Below are positions 9,601 to 21,923 of a DNA stretch of 64,000 nt, in pieces (the first letter of the stretch is position 1; every line of letters begins with the position of its first letter). Origin of the DNA: Winogradskyella psychrotolerans RS-3 (GTDB lineage Bacteria > Bacteroidota > Bacteroidia > Flavobacteriales > Flavobacteriaceae). The translations under genes were made by a program, and so were the position numbers. The notes under the pieces are model-generated. The model had not been told where the DNA came from and ran no database searches. It saw only the letters and a list, made by a program, of their open reading frames with translations. The stretch lies in NCBI RefSeq assembly GCF_000427335.1, contig NZ_ATMR01000180.1:70-64069 (forward strand). The letters run 5' to 3'.

Positions 9601-12600
9601 GTGATGCTACCTTGTCATTTACTGCAACTGCCACAGATGCTTGTAACGCATCACCGATTATAAGCTACGAAATTGATGGAACTCCTATCACATTTCCTTA
9701 TACGTTTCCTGTAGGAACAACCAATATTGTTGCCATTGCAGACGACGGAACTTTAACCTCAACATGTAATTTTAACGTTGTTGTTGAAGATAACGAAGCG
9801 CCAATGACACATTGTAAGCCAATTAACGTAACTTTAGATGCATCGGGTAATGCTAGCATTGCTGAAGATGCAGTTAATAATATATCAACCGATGCTTGTG
9901 GTGGCTTAACTTTTGATACTGATATTACAGATTTTGATTGTTCTAACATTGGAGTTAATACGGTAGTTTTTACCGTAACAGATGCTAGTGGTAATACCGA
10001 TACATGTACAACAACCGTAACTGTTTTAGACCAAGTACAAGGAGCAACAGCTTCTATCACTTCGAATCCTGTTTCACCAACTTGTTTAGGGGAATCTGTA
10101 ACATTTACGGCTACTGGTACTAATTTAGGTGCATCACCTAGTTATCAATGGTATGTAGCAGGAACTCCGGTAGGTACAGATAGTGCTACGTACACGACTA
10201 CGACTTTAGCCAATGGAGACGATGTCTATGTAGAGATTACGTCTGGACCTTGTGATACATTAGCCACTAGTAATACGATTATAATGACAGTAAATCCAAT
10301 ACGACCTGTAGAATTTACCTTAAACACTTCAGCAAATCCAGCTTGTTCGGGAGAAGATGTTGACTTTTTTATTACTGATTTAACCAACGGAGGGATAACA
10401 CCAACATACCAATGGTACAACAGTCGTATAGGTCTTATTCCTGGGGCAACTAACGCAATTTACACTACAAGTTCACTTCTTGATGGAGATATAATTTCAG
10501 TAGAAGTAATTTCAGACCTTACTTGTGCTGATCCTATTCCTGCAACAGAGAGTGTTACTATAACAATAAACTCAGATGTTACTTTCAATTTAATAACTGG
10601 AAACAACATTCAAACCGTGTGTAATAGCACTTCATTGACAGATATTACTTACATAATTAATAATGCTACAAATGCATCTGTTACAGGTATTCCGACAGGG
10701 CTTAGTGGAAGTTATACAGGAGGGACATTTACTATTAGTGGTACACCAACACAAATCGGCGTATTTAATTATACTATTACACCTACCGGTTGTGGTAGTA
10801 CTACAGCAACAGGTACTATTTCCGTTGGCCTAGATGCTACAATTAATTTAATTTCTCCTTCAGAAAATGAAAGTATCTGTAACAACAATTCAGATAATTT
10901 AAATTTGCAATTTCAATTAAATTCTGGTGCAACTGGAGCAACTTTAACTAGTTCACCTAGTTTACCTGCTGGAATCAGTGGTTCATATAATGCAGGAACT
11001 GGCATATATACTATTAGTGGTACAAGTAACCAACCTGGCTATTACAATTACACTTTAACAACAACAGGTTGTGGTCCAGGAGAATCTATAAATGGTTTAA
11101 TAACAGTAAATGACGGTATCCCTAATCAACCAAATATAAGTGGTAATACTGCTTTTCTTTGTGTCGTACAACAAGCTACGTATACTGTTACTCCTGACCC
11201 TAATGTTGACACTTATAATTGGACTGTTTCAACTGGACTTTCTATAGTTTCTGGACAATCTACTAATGAAATTGTCATTGAGTTCAATCCTGGATTTAAC
11301 CAAAATGAAACTATATCTGTTATAGCAACTAATGCATGTGGATCTTCAAGTGTAGACACTCAAAATGTATCTCTAAATTTCAACGTAACTAATATTGATG
11401 CTGGTGTTGATATTTATGTTTGTGCTGGAACAACATCGGTAGTTATGGATGGTGATGCTGGAGGATTAAATTACAACGAATGGACTTGGAGTGACAACGG
11501 AGCTGGAGGTTCATTTTCGACTGGATATGTTGGAGAAGTTTGTACAAGACCATGGTGGTGTTCCTGGTGTACTCCAACATGTACTGATGTTTATGATTAT
11601 TCAGAAACGAGTACTTATACAATTCCTGCTTCAGCTCAACCAGGAGATATTATAACAATTAGTTTAGAGTCAACCTTTAGTTTTCCACCATGGTGTGATC
11701 CAATTGAAAGTACGATGCAAATTCATATTTTAGAAGAACCAGAAGCAGAAATAACTTCTTCAGAGGTTACGCTTTGCGAAGGAGACTCTACAAATATAAC
11801 TTTTTCAGGTACTCCAAATGCTCAAATTAGATATAATGACGGTTCTGGCAATCAACCTTGGGTAACGCTTGATAATAGTGGTTTTACAACCGTTTCAGTT
11901 AACCCAACGACTACAACTACTTACACTTTAAATAGAGTAAGGTATCAATCGAGTACTTATCCAGGCAACAATAACTGTGGTACAAGTTTAAATGAAAGTG
12001 TCACCATAAACATTAACAAGCCTCCAACAGTTATTGTTCCTACTGACGTAACAATTTGTGAAGGTGAAAATGTTAACCTTTCTTCCAGTAATTTTAGTGG
12101 AACCAATGCTGTGGCGACTTGGAGCACTTCTGGAAATGGTACATTTAGTGGTCCACTATATACACCAGGAGCTTTAGATATTCTTAATGGTACAGTAACG
12201 CTAACCTACAACAACACTCCTAGTGATGGAATTTGTGATACTGTAAGTGATTCTATGACCATTACTATAAATAAATCACCATCTGTATATGCTGGTATTA
12301 ATCAAACGATATGTGCAGATGGTTCTGTTACCCTTAGTGGTGTAATTGGTGGTAGTGCAAGTTCAGCAACATGGAGTGCTCCGAGTGGTAGTTTCTCTAG
12401 CACATCAGATTTAAACGCGACATATACACCAAGTATTACTAGTGGAACTGTTACTTTAACGTTAACTACAAATAATCCTTCAGGACCTTGTGGAGCAACA
12501 ACTGATACGGTTCTAATCACAGTAAACCCAGCTGCTATTGCAGAAGCTGGTACAGACTTCACCGTTTGTAGCTCAGATAGTATTGTCCTTAATGGTGCTT

Positions 12601-15600
12601 TAAGTGGAAGCGCAACAAGTGGAACATGGTCTACAAGTACTGGCGGTACGTTTGGAAATGCTTCGGCATTAAACACAACGTATACCCCAAATGCAACTGA
12701 TATTTCTAATGGAAGTGTAGCATTGACCTTAACATCAAATAACCCAGCAGGTGTTTGCAACCCTGGTGTAGATACTGTTGTTGTGACTATAAATGAAGCT
12801 GCTACTGTTGATGCAGGTGTCGATATCACAACCTGCTCTAGTAATCCTGTTGTCAGTTTAAATGCCACGTCAAATACACTAGGCACATGGTCTGGTGGTT
12901 CAGGTACCTTTAACACCCCAAGCTTAACAAACGCAGAATATACTTTAGGCGCAGGTGAAACCTCAGGAACAGTAACACTTACATTTACGACCCAAGATCC
13001 AGATGCATCAGGTCCTTGCAATATAGCTTCTGATACCGTAGTTATCAATGTGGAACCTTTTGTTAATGCTGATGTTGCTAATTTAACCACGATAAATGAT
13101 TGTAGTGATACAACCCTTCAATTATATGGTTATGGTAGCTATGGCGATGGAACTTGGTCCGCAGTATCCGTGCCTTCAGGACGCCCTTATTCATTCTCTG
13201 ATGTCAGCAATCCAAATGCTCAATTCTCAGGAGAAAGTGGCTCTGATTACACCATTACTTGGACTTATAATAATGCAGCTCCTTGCGTAGACGATACAGC
13301 GTCACTTACGGTAAGCTTACCTGATTGTGATACCTATATGACTTTTGATGGATCTGATGATAGTGTTAATTTTTCTAACAACTATAACTTAACTGGAAAC
13401 TTTAGTATTGAAGTTTGGATTAAGCCAAATGTTATTAATAGTAGTAACATTCAAACAATTTTATCGAAACGAGATGCAGGTAATTTTGCAACTGGCTATG
13501 ATTTACGTCTTCAGTATAATCATATTACATTCAGAGCTAATGCTGGTGGACTTACAGCCAACAATGTAATGGATGGAAAATGGCACCATGTTGCTGTTAC
13601 ATATAATGGTACTCGATATACATTATATATCGATGGAGATTTTAAAACTTATATGGACGCTTCTGGTCCTGCACCAAATGCCTATAATATGTTCCTTGGT
13701 GCCATGTATCGTCCAGGCGATACACCAACCAATTATTTTAATGGTTGGTTAGATGAATTACGAATTTGGGATACTGCCTTAACAGAAGAACAAATTCGCG
13801 ATATGATGAATCAAGAAATTGAAAATCACAGTGGCTCGGTTCGTGGTTCTATAGTGCCTATAGATGTTTCAGGGTTATCGTGGAATGACTTATCAGCATA
13901 CTACCAAATGAATCAAATTAATTCTGATATTACGGGAGGACACCTTATCGCAAATGTAGGGGGTATTGACGGTAAACTTAGAAACATGACAGCACATCAA
14001 ATCGAATCGGCACCATTACCTTATCTAAGTTCTGGATCAACAACCGATTGGGATACTGCTAGTACATGGCAAAATGGATCAGACCTAATGATTCCTAATA
14101 CGAATAGTGTGACTTGGAATATTGTAAGCACGCAACATAATGTAACATCTAACAGACCAACACAAGTCTTAGGACTTTTGGTAGATAATAATACATTAAC
14201 CATTGCCGATGGTAACCCTATAACCGTAAGTAAATACCTAAAAATAGATGGTACTTTAGACTTAGAAGATGAATCACAACTCTTACAACCTACTGGAAGT
14301 ATAGTTGATTTTAGTGGAACAGGTAAACTAGAACGTGACCAACAAGGAACTGGTAATAAATTCAACTATAACTATTGGGGAAGCCCTGTGAGTAACGCGG
14401 GTAGTGCAATAAATAGAACTTATGCTTTAGCATCGATTTTATATGATGGTATAACCCCTGTATCATGGACTACAAACAATGATGCTCCTGGCACAAATCC
14501 TGCAACTATAAGTAGCCGTTGGCTATATACTTACGCTAACTTAACAGGTGCTTATGCCGATTGGAACCGTATTAATGAAAATACTGGTATTAGTGTTGGA
14601 TTAGGATACACTATGAAAGGTAGTGGAGTTGGAACTTCAGAGCAAAATTACACCTTTAGTGGTCAGCCAAATAATGGTATTATTACACACGCCATTAGTG
14701 CAGATAATGAAACGCTTTTAGGTAATCCTTATCCATCTGCAATAGATGCTCATACTTTTATTGATGACAATGAAACAGCGCTACTTGATGGATCTGCATT
14801 AATTTTCTGGGAACAAGCCCCAAACAATCCTAGTCATATTTTATCAGAATACCTCGGCAGATACTCTTACTTAACCAAAACGGGAGGTGTACCAGCAACT
14901 ACACCCGTAGAAATAGGTGGAGATGGCGGTGGAACTGCTTCTAAGATACCTGGTCGTTATATACCGGTAGGACAAGGTTTCTTTGTTGAAGCTGATGGTG
15001 ATGGAGGTACATTAGTTTTTAATAATGCGCAGCGTATCTTTAAGAAAGAAGGCTCGCAATCTATATTCTTAAGGTCTAGCAATGGTAACGAAGATTATGT
15101 TAACATTCCTAATGATGAAGAAAGTGTAATAAGACGTTTACGTTTTAACTTTACTACTCCTGAAGGTGCCGTGAGACATTTACTTTTAGGATTCACAACA
15201 GATAATGTTGCGACAGATGGTATCGATTACGGTTATGATGCACTAAACGCAGACGATTTTCCAAGTGATTTATCATTCTTAATAGAAGGACAAAACTATG
15301 TCATCCAAGGTGTTGGTGAATTCGAAGAGACCAAAGTATATCCTTTAGAAATGGTTCTTGGAGAACAAGGTAATATTGAAATAGGACTTACAGAACTAGA
15401 GAACTTTGACGACGCTATTGATGTCTATATTTTCGATGCTGCTGAAGGCACCTATACTCGATTTAATGACGTAAACTTCCAAATGAATTTAGAAGCCGGC
15501 ACCTATAGTGATCGATTCTTCTTAGTATTCCAAGAAGATGTGACACTATCTACTATTAAGGAAGAGTTTAAAGATATTATGGTGAGATACCTACATGATA

Positions 15601-15818
15601 CTGACGAAATTTATGTGAAGACACCTCCTTCTGTTGCCGTTAAACAGTTATACTTAATTAATGTCGCTGGTCAAACAATAGCATCTTGGAATACCACCAA
15701 TTTACCAATGTCAGACGAAATTAAAATTCCTGTAAAACATATTTCTGAAGGTACTTATATCATTAAAGCAGAAACAAAAACAAGTACATTTAATAAGAAG
15801 ATTATAATTAAATACTAA
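6676..15818 (+). CDS. Giant secreted T9SS cargo protein with HYR-like repeats and LamG domain, one frameshift
   Basis: After repair this is a 3,047-residue exported protein, probably a cell-surface adhesin or matrix protein. It has a signal peptide (first 24 residues), then six 76-residue HYR/Ig-like repeats (TATDNCGGTVTVTNDATLP type), more HYR-like units with AWTDNCD and TRTWNI, and PKD/Ig-like units. A LamG/concanavalin-type domain follows (about 13340-13800, DGSDDSVNFSNNYN, KWHHVAVTYNG, DELRIWD). The end (IPVKHISEGTYIIKAE...KKIIIKY) is a T9SS sorting domain. The frame breaks at a T4 run (8847-8850); one extra T joins VTVNC to FSDIPAMANLAW, matching the preceding repeat, so I treat the two parts as one gene. 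Ligand unknown. Expected path is Sec export, then T9SS to the surface. Confidence 0.88.
7207..8574 (+). repeat. Six tandem 228-bp coding repeats in the giant protein gene
   Basis: Six consecutive 76-codon units begin at 7207, 7435, 7663, 7891, 8119 and 8347. Each encodes the pattern D-A-A-x-L-x-D-(V/I)-T, two Cys, TATDNCGG, NDATLPI, GTTVVTWTY and TQTQNV. Conservation is high at the DNA level too, which points to recent amplification or gene conversion and to possible copy-number variation. Confidence 0.9.
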
Positions 15819-15847
15819 TTATTAGAGATTAAAAAAATTAAAAAAAC

Positions 15848-15880
15848 AAAAAGAGGCTATCTAAAAGATAGCCTCTTTTT
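15848..15880. terminator. Strong terminator after the giant protein gene
   Basis: A perfect 15-bp stem (15848-15862 with 15866-15880) around an AAA loop starts with five A and ends with five T, 29 bases beyond the stop codon. It could work in both directions and separates this gene from the convergent ytxJ. Confidence 0.92.
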
Positions 15881-16009
15881 AAATTAGGCGTAATCAAAAA
15901 ACTCACACCTTTTATTTTTGAAGCATTTCTACTGTGAGTAACATGACAAATAACTAAAAAACAGATTTTTCAGATGTTGACGTTTTTTATTTCAAAATAA
16001 ACAAAATCG

Positions 16010-16397
16010 TTATACTAACTTAGCTAAATCCATATCATTAATAGCACCATGAGACGCATGAGACACCACTACTCCATTCTTTATGACTATAAACTGAGGT
16101 GATTGATGCATCACTTGAAACTTATAACCAACTTCGTTTGAAACATCTCTAAAAACTCAACAAATCTAAATAGTATAAATCTACATCCATTTCTAAATCA
16201 TATTCAGAAACAAATTGACTCATAACCATTCTACTAATTCCACAACGTGTAGAGTGTTTAAAAATTAATTGCGTTTTGGTTTTAGATTTATCTAGAATAG
16301 TATCTAATTGATCAATCGTATTTAAAGGTAACCAAGGTAACACCTTCTCTTCTTTTGGTTCGGACGAACCGCTAAATAGTTTATTAAAAATTCCCAT
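16010..16397 (-). CDS. ytxJ: Bacilliredoxin-like protein YtxJ, broken by one frameshift
   Basis: YtxJ-type proteins are small thioredoxin-fold proteins linked to bacillithiol redox chemistry. The N-terminal frame (16149-16397) has the active-site segment FKHSTRCGISRM with its single Cys near residue 52, where thioredoxins would have CxxC. The frame then stops after DLLSF. Removing one A from the A5 run at 16151-16155 continues it as RDVSNEVGYKFQVMHQSPQ, with the cis-Pro-type QSPQ motif and the end DMDLAKLV at 16010. The repaired protein is 128 residues, normal for the family. This is the only one of the ten frameshifts that needs a base removed. It is convergent with the giant protein gene. 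Confidence 0.82.
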
Positions 16398-16952
16398 ATT
16401 ATAAATGTCGTGTATAACTTAGAAACTTACAAGTCTTATTGCTTTATAAATTTAAAAGTATCTATTCCGCAACTTTCCAAGTCAAATTCATAAAGCAACC
16501 TTCTATTCCTAATCCTATATATCATAACTGACTTTACATTTTAAAAACTGAATCTAATCTTCTGATATCATACGACTATTTATATCGACTAGTTTAGTAT
16601 TACATTTTCATTTTCAAAATAGTCATTTATAGTTTAAGTTGAAAAATAGCAGACAAAACAGCTTTAAACAACATTTTTTCCTATACCACAGCATTTTTCG
16701 TTTAAAGTTAAACTTAATTGAACTTCTTCTTTATAAGAGATTCTAAAATAGAATAGCTTGCAAACAGTCAAAACGTCACTTCAAAAAGCAGTAAATCAGT
16801 CATTTTGTCATTTTATTCTTACAAATTTAGATTGGTAAGATAATTGCCAAAGTATATATGAACACAACACTTAATTATATAATTTTAGTTTGGGTTTGGA
16901 AGTAGGAAATGATTCAATCGTCTTCACCCAACTTATATAAAAACATAATAAG
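16398..16952. other. Intergenic region between ytxJ and clpB
   Basis: About 550 AT-rich bases separate the divergent genes ytxJ and clpB. I see no open coding frame, RNA gene, repeat or convincing TTG/TAnnTTTG promoter pair. Regulation of clpB by heat shock would be expected, but no operator is evident. Confidence 0.4.
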
Positions 16953-19559
16953 ATGAATTTTAATAACTATACCATTAAATCGCAAGAGGCCATTCAGCAA
17001 GCGCAGCAGCTCGCTCAAGGTTTTGGTCATCAACAAATAGAAAATGAGCATATTTTTAAGGCGCTCTTTAATGTTGATGAAAATGTATTGCCATTCTTAC
17101 TTAAAAAGTTGAATGTTAATATTGCAATGCTTCAACAAATATTAGATAAAGAACTCGAAAGTTTCCCTAAAGTCTCAGGAGGCGATATTATGCTATCGAG
17201 AGAAGCCAGTAAAACGTTAAACGAAGCGGCTATCATTGCTAAAAAGATGAATGACGACTACGTTTCTATTGAGCATCTCATTTTGGCTATTTTTAAATCT
17301 AAAAGTAAAATCGCTCAAATCCTAAAAGATCAAGGGGTTACAGAAAAAGGCTTAAATGCTGCTATCGAAGAATTACGCCAAGGAGATCGTGTCACCTCTC
17401 AAAGTCAAGAAGAAACTTATAACTCGCTTAATAAATATGCGAAGAATTTAAATCAATTAGCACGAGACGGAAAGCTAGATCCTGTGATTGGTAGAGATGA
17501 AGAAATTAGAAGAATCCTTCAAATTTTATCTCGTAGAACCAAAAACAATCCAATTTTAGTTGGTGAACCAGGAACAGGTAAGACCGCTATTGCAGAAGGT
17601 TTAGCGCACAGAATCATTGATGGGGATATTCCTGAAAACCTAAAAGACAAACAGATTTTCGCTTTGGATATGGGAGCCTTAATTGCTGGTGCAAAATTTA
17701 AAGGAGAATTTGAAGAGCGTCTAAAAGCGGTGATTAAAGAAGTTACAGAAAGTAATGGAGACATCGTTTTATTTATCGATGAAATTCATACACTCGTTGG
17801 TGCGGGTGGCGGACAAGGCGCCATGGATGCAGCTAACATTTTAAAACCTGCTTTAGCACGTGGAGAATTGAGAGCTATTGGAGCAACGACTTTAGACGAG
17901 TATCAAAAATATTTTGAAAAAGACAAGGCTTTAGAACGTCGTTTTCAAATGGTGAAAGTAGATGAGCCAGATACCGAAAGTGCGATTTCTATTCTTCGAG
18001 GTATTAAAGAAAAATATGAAGCGCATCACAAAGTTCAAATTAAAGATGAAGCTATTATTGGTGCTGTAGAATTATCGCAACGTTATATTACCAATCGTTT
18101 TCTTCCAGATAAAGCCATTGACTTAATGGATGAAGCAGCATCTAAATTACGAATGGAAATCAATTCTAAACCCGAAGAATTAGATGTTTTAGATCGTAAA
18201 ATTATGCAATTAGAAATTGAGCATGAAGCGATAAAACGTGAAAAAGATGAAACCAAATTAAAAAGTTTAAAGTCAGATTTGGCAAATCTTAAAGAAGAAC
18301 GAAATGAGCTGAATGCAAAATGGATGTCTGAAAAAGAAGTCGTCGATAACGTTCAGAATATAAAAGAAGAGATTGAAAATTTTAAACTTGAAGCTGAACG
18401 CGCAGAGCGTGATGGTGATTATGGAAAGGTTGCAGAAATTAGATATGGAAAAATCAAAGATGCCACAGAGCAGCTTGAAAAATTCCAAAAAGAATTAGCA
18501 GAACAGCAAGGTACATCTCTGATAAAGGAGGAAGTTACTTATGAAGATATAGCAGATGTTGTTGCCAAATGGACTGGGATTCCGGTAACCAAAATGCTTC
18601 AAAGTGATCGTGAAAAATTACTAAAACTTGAAGATGAATTACACAAACGTGTCGTCGGACAAGAAGAAGCTATTGAAGCGGTTAGTGATGCTGTTCGTCG
18701 TTCTAGAGCAGGACTTCAAAATCCACATAAACCAGTAGGAACCTTCTTGTTTTTAGGAACTACAGGTGTTGGTAAAACAGAATTAGCAAAAGCATTAGCT
18801 GAATATTTGTTTGACGATGAAAATGCGATGACACGTATTGATATGAGTGAATATCAAGAACGCCACGCCGTTAGTAGATTGGTTGGTGCGCCTCCAGGAT
18901 ATGTTGGTTATGACGAAGGCGGACAATTAACTGAGGCTGTACGTAGAAAACCCTACTCAGTAGTATTGTTAGATGAAATTGAAAAAGCGCATCCTGATAC
19001 ATTTAATATTTTATTACAAGTACTAGATGAAGGTCGCTTAACAGACAACAAAGGTAGAATTGCAGATTTTAAGAACACTATAATCATTATGACCTCTAAT
19101 ATGGGAAGTGAGATTATACAAGAGCGTTTTGAAGCCACTAAGGATATTCCTTCAGCAATTGAAGCTGCAAAAGTTGATGTTTTAGGATTATTAAAACAAA
19201 GTGTAAGACCTGAGTTTTTAAATCGAATTGATGATATTATAATGTTTACACCTTTATCTAAAGAAAACATTTTAGCAATTGTAGGTTTACAACTAAAAGG
19301 TATTACTAAAATGATCGCAAAACAAGGCATTACGTTTGATGCGACACCAGAAGCAGTAAACTATTTAGCTGATAAAGGTTATAACCCAGAATATGGAGCA
19401 AGACCTGTAAAACGTGTGATTCAAAAAGATGTTTTAAATGAATTAAGTAAAGAAATATTATCTGGAAAAGTAACCACTGATAGTATTATTCTACTCGATG
19501 AATTTGATGGTCAACTTGTATTTAGAAATCAAGTTGATTTAATTGAAGAGACTATTTAA
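16953..19559 (+). CDS. clpB: ATP-dependent protein disaggregase ClpB
   Basis: ClpB is a cytoplasmic AAA+ hexamer that works with DnaK to pull proteins out of heat-induced aggregates. All domains are present in 868 residues: the N-terminal repeat domain (about 1-145), first AAA+ module with Walker A GEPGTGKT and Walker [10 protein letters not shown], the M-domain coiled coil (about 400-520), second AAA+ module with Walker A GTTGVGKT, and the C-terminal domain. The [19 protein letters not shown] pore-loop region distinguishes it from ClpA and ClpC. Length is typical. It is flanked by a strong terminator and probably forms a single-gene unit. Confidence 0.97.
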   Translation: MNFNNYTIKSQEAIQQAQQLAQGFGHQQIENEHIFKALFNVDENVLPFLLKKLNVNIAMLQQILDKELESFPKVSGGDIMLSREASKTLNEAAIIAKKMNDDYVSIEHLILAIFKSKSKIAQILKDQGVTEKGLNAAIEELRQGDRVTSQSQEETYNSLNKYAKNLNQLARDGKLDPVIGRDEEIRRILQILSRRTKNNPILVGEPGTGKTAIAEGLAHRIIDGDIPENLKDKQIFALDMGALIAGAKFKGEFEERLKAVIKEVTESNGDIVLFIDEIHTLVGAGGGQGAMDAANILKPALARGELRAIGATTLDEYQKYFEKDKALERRFQMVKVDEPDTESAISILRGIKEKYEAHHKVQIKDEAIIGAVELSQRYITNRFLPDKAIDLMDEAASKLRMEINSKPEELDVLDRKIMQLEIEHEAIKREKDETKLKSLKSDLANLKEERNELNAKWMSEKEVVDNVQNIKEEIENFKLEAERAERDGDYGKVAEIRYGKIKDATEQLEKFQKELAEQQGTSLIKEEVTYEDIADVVAKWTGIPVTKMLQSDREKLLKLEDELHKRVVGQEEAIEAVSDAVRRSRAGLQNPHKPVGTFLFLGTTGVGKTELAKALAEYLFDDENAMTRIDMSEYQERHAVSRLVGAPPGYVGYDEGGQLTEAVRRKPYSVVLLDEIEKAHPDTFNILLQVLDEGRLTDNKGRIADFKNTIIIMTSNMGSEIIQERFEATKDIPSAIEAAKVDVLGLLKQSVRPEFLNRIDDIIMFTPLSKENILAIVGLQLKGITKMIAKQGITFDATPEAVNYLADKGYNPEYGARPVKRVIQKDVLNELSKEILSGKVTTDSIILLDEFDGQLVFRNQVDLIEETI

Positions 19560-19610
19560 AACCGTGTAACATTATAGGTTTTAGATAGTCTTTATAATGG
19601 TTGGTTGGTT

Positions 19611-19662
19611 AAGAGCAACACAAGTTTCAAGCATTTTGAAAGGAGTGTTGCTCTTTCTTTTT
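19611..19662 (+). terminator. Terminator of clpB
   Basis: An 11-bp perfect stem (AAGAGCAACAC at 19611-19621 with its complement at 19645-19655) is followed by TCTTTCTTTTT-like T-rich DNA. The loop is 23 bases. Confidence 0.8.
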
Positions 19663-19941
19663 AAACTTTTTTAATTTAAAAAATAGTTAAGTAAAAAAAA
19701 TCCTACTTAATTAAGTTTCTATCGTCCTAAAAATTAAATAGTTTAAGAGTTATCAACAATTTTTCGACGAATGACATGATAAATTATTTTTTTAACCCGC
19801 CTTTTAACGGATAAATGATTAGTTTTGTCGAGCTATTTAATTCCAACACTACTTAAAATTTTTTAATTAATAACTAGTAATCCCTCTACGTTGTAGATAA
19901 TTACTATAGCTAATTTATGTTATAACCCTACTTATAATACG
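19663..19941. other. AT-rich intergenic region before deoC
   Basis: No gene is seen. TAATTTAT near 19911 is only a partial match to a -7 box. The region probably contains the deoC promoter, but I cannot place it. Confidence 0.3.
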
Positions 19942-20604
19942 ATGAAATTGAATAGATACATAGACCACACTTTATTAAGTGCCGCTGCCACAGAAGCAGA
20001 CATTTTGAAACTTTGCGAAGAAGCTTTAAAATATAATTTTTACTCAGTTTGTATCAACAGCTGTTATGTCCCAATCGCAAAACAAGCTTTAGGCCAATCT
20101 GAAGTTAAAATCTGTACCGTCGTTGGTTTTCCTTTAGGAGCGATGTCTACAGAAGCCAAAATTTTTGAAGCCAAAACGGCTATTGAACAAGGTGCAACAG
20201 AAATTGATATGGTCATAAATATTGGCCGTCTTAAAAGCAAGAATTATCTTGCTGTTCTCAAAGATATCAGCAAAATTAAAACTGCCATTGGCAATACAAC
20301 GCTTAAGGTAATTCTCGAAATTAGTGAACTTTCAAAAAATGAAATCGTAAAAGCTTGTGAGATCTGTATAGATGCTAAGGCCGATTTTATAAAAACGTCT
20401 ACTGGTTTTTCAAAAAGCGGAGCGACCCTTACAGCTGTCAAAATCATGCGTAAAACCGTACGAGATAAAGTTAAGATAAAAGCTTCTGGAGGTATTAGAG
20501 ATGCAGAAACGGCTCAAAAATATGTAGATATTGGAGTCGACAGAATTGGAGCTTCATCTGGAGTTGCTATGATGAATAATCTAATGTCAAACGCAGCATA
20601 TTAA
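19942..20604 (+). CDS. deoC: Deoxyribose-phosphate aldolase
   Basis: DeoC splits 2-deoxyribose 5-phosphate into glyceraldehyde 3-phosphate and acetaldehyde in nucleoside catabolism. The 220-residue protein has the class I aldolase lysine in ADFIKTSTGF, the second active-site lysine in KIKASGGIRD, and the start YIDHTLLSAAATEADI. The size matches the short DeoC type found in Bacillus and Bacteroidota. The downstream deoD starts 27 bases after the stop. Purine nucleoside phosphorylase yields (deoxy)ribose 1-phosphate, so the pair forms a salvage operon, though a phosphopentomutase is not present here. Confidence 0.95.
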   Translation: MKLNRYIDHTLLSAAATEADILKLCEEALKYNFYSVCINSCYVPIAKQALGQSEVKICTVVGFPLGAMSTEAKIFEAKTAIEQGATEIDMVINIGRLKSKNYLAVLKDISKIKTAIGNTTLKVILEISELSKNEIVKACEICIDAKADFIKTSTGFSKSGATLTAVKIMRKTVRDKVKIKASGGIRDAETAQKYVDIGVDRIGASSGVAMMNNLMSNAAY

Positions 20605-20619
20605 TTAAAACACTTTGCT

Positions 20620-20627
20620 TAACTTTG
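20620..20627 (+). promoter_or_regulatory. -7-like box TAACTTTG just before deoD
   Basis: TAACTTTG ends four bases before the deoD ATG at 20632. It fits TAnnTTTG exactly but has no TTG at the usual distance. If active it would give a leaderless mRNA; otherwise it is chance sequence inside the deoC-deoD operon. Confidence 0.25.
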
Positions 20628-20631
20628 TTAC

Positions 20632-21330
20632 ATGAGTGTACATATCGGAGCCAAAAAAGGCGAAATTGCAGAAACTATATTATTACCAGGAGACCCATTA
20701 AGAGCTAAATGGATCGCTGAAACATTTTTCGACGATCCTAAATGCTTTAATGAAGTTAGAGGTATGTTGGGTTATACAGGCACCTACCAAGGCAAGCGTG
20801 TTTCTACAATGGGAACAGGCATGGGAGTACCAAGTATATCAATCTATGCCAACGAACTTATAACAGAATATGGTGTTAAAAACCTAATTAGAGTTGGTAG
20901 CGCTGGTTCTTATCAAAAAGATGTAGAAATAAGAGATGTTGTGTTGGCTATGGCTGCCTCATCTAATTCTGGTGTTAATGAACTTCGTTTTGGCGGAGCT
21001 AACTTTGCACCAACGGCAAGTTTCAACTTATTTATAAAAGCTACTGAAGCGGCTCGTGCTAAAAACATTCCTATTAAAGCAGGTAACGTTTTATCGTCAG
21101 ATATCTTTTATGAAGATGATAAAGAAGCTTATAAGAAATGGTCTAAATTTGGAGTATTGTGCGTAGAAATGGAAGCCGCTGGATTATACACCGTTGCTGC
21201 AAAACATAATGTGAATGCCTTAGCTATTTTAACCATTTCAGATTCATTAGTAACAGGAGAACATACTACAAGTAAAGAGCGGGAAACAACTTTTAAAAGT
21301 ATGATAGAAATTGCTTTAGAATTGGCCTAA
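20632..21330 (+). CDS. deoD: Purine nucleoside phosphorylase, DeoD type
   Basis: DeoD phosphorolyses purine (deoxy)ribonucleosides to base plus (deoxy)ribose 1-phosphate. The protein is 232 residues, the standard length of the hexameric PNP_UDP family. Visible motifs are [20 protein letters not shown] (N-terminal His and phosphate loop GDPLRAKWI), [21 protein letters not shown], and the substrate-binding VEMEAAGLY with the catalytic Asp in TISDSLV. It is the second gene of a unit with deoC. Confidence 0.96.
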   Translation: MSVHIGAKKGEIAETILLPGDPLRAKWIAETFFDDPKCFNEVRGMLGYTGTYQGKRVSTMGTGMGVPSISIYANELITEYGVKNLIRVGSAGSYQKDVEIRDVVLAMAASSNSGVNELRFGGANFAPTASFNLFIKATEAARAKNIPIKAGNVLSSDIFYEDDKEAYKKWSKFGVLCVEMEAAGLYTVAAKHNVNALAILTISDSLVTGEHTTSKERETTFKSMIEIALELA

Positions 21331-21410
21331 GGTTATCTTATTGTTTCTCTCAATCTACCTGTTTATTATAGAAGTAGTAAATTAGCCTTAATTAACTAAT
21401 CTATATCATT

Positions 21411-21923
21411 ATGCATAAATTAATTCTAATTGCACTTATCTCACTATTTGTATTCTCATCTTGTGCAGAGCAACCAGAAAAAAAAGAAGACGTATCTACT
21501 TATTACTTAATTAGACATGCTGAAAAAGATCGCACGGATAAATCAAACAAAAATCCCAATCTTAATGAAGTAGGTTTGGAACGTGCCGAGAATTGGGAAG
21601 TTCATTTTAAAGCTATAGAATTTGATGCGATCTATTCCACAGATTACAACAGAACCAAACAAACTGCTTTACCTACTGCAAAAGCAAATAACTTAGACAT
21701 TCAATTCTATAATCCTTCTGATATGAAAATCGAAGAATTCATAGAAAAAACGAAAGGACAAACCGTATTAGTTGTTGGTCACAGTAATACGACTCCAAAG
21801 TTTGTAAATGCTTTGTTAGGTAGTGAAAAATATGAAGATATAGCAGACGACAATAATGCCAATCTTTATATAGTTACCATATCAAAAAGTGGAAAAACCT
21901 CTGAAATATCAGTTGTTAACTAA
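21411..21923 (+). CDS. Histidine phosphatase-family lipoprotein
   Basis: The 170-residue protein has a lipoprotein signal (LIALISLFVFSSC) and then a branch-1 histidine phosphatase domain. The RHG motif appears as LIRHAEK, with the phospho-accepting His, followed by the downstream arginine segment and the second active-site His in VVGHSNTTP. It resembles SixA and phosphoglycerate mutase-like proteins, but a lipid anchor places it in the periplasm, where the substrate is unknown. Its stop codon overlaps the 3' end of the opposite gene by 15 bases (21909-21923). Confidence 0.82.
   Translation: MHKLILIALISLFVFSSCAEQPEKKEDVSTYYLIRHAEKDRTDKSNKNPNLNEVGLERAENWEVHFKAIEFDAIYSTDYNRTKQTALPTAKANNLDIQFYNPSDMKIEEFIEKTKGQTVLVVGHSNTTPKFVNALLGSEKYEDIADDNNANLYIVTISKSGKTSEISVVN

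Noticed and set aside
8834..13090. Several long open frames on the minus strand within the giant gene (for example 12302-13090)
   Set aside because: They are shadows of a Thr/Val/Ser-rich repetitive coding strand and show no motif or signal.
8844..15818. A second giant gene starting at 8844
   Set aside because: The apparent start lies inside a repeat unit that continues the upstream frame, and there is no signal peptide.
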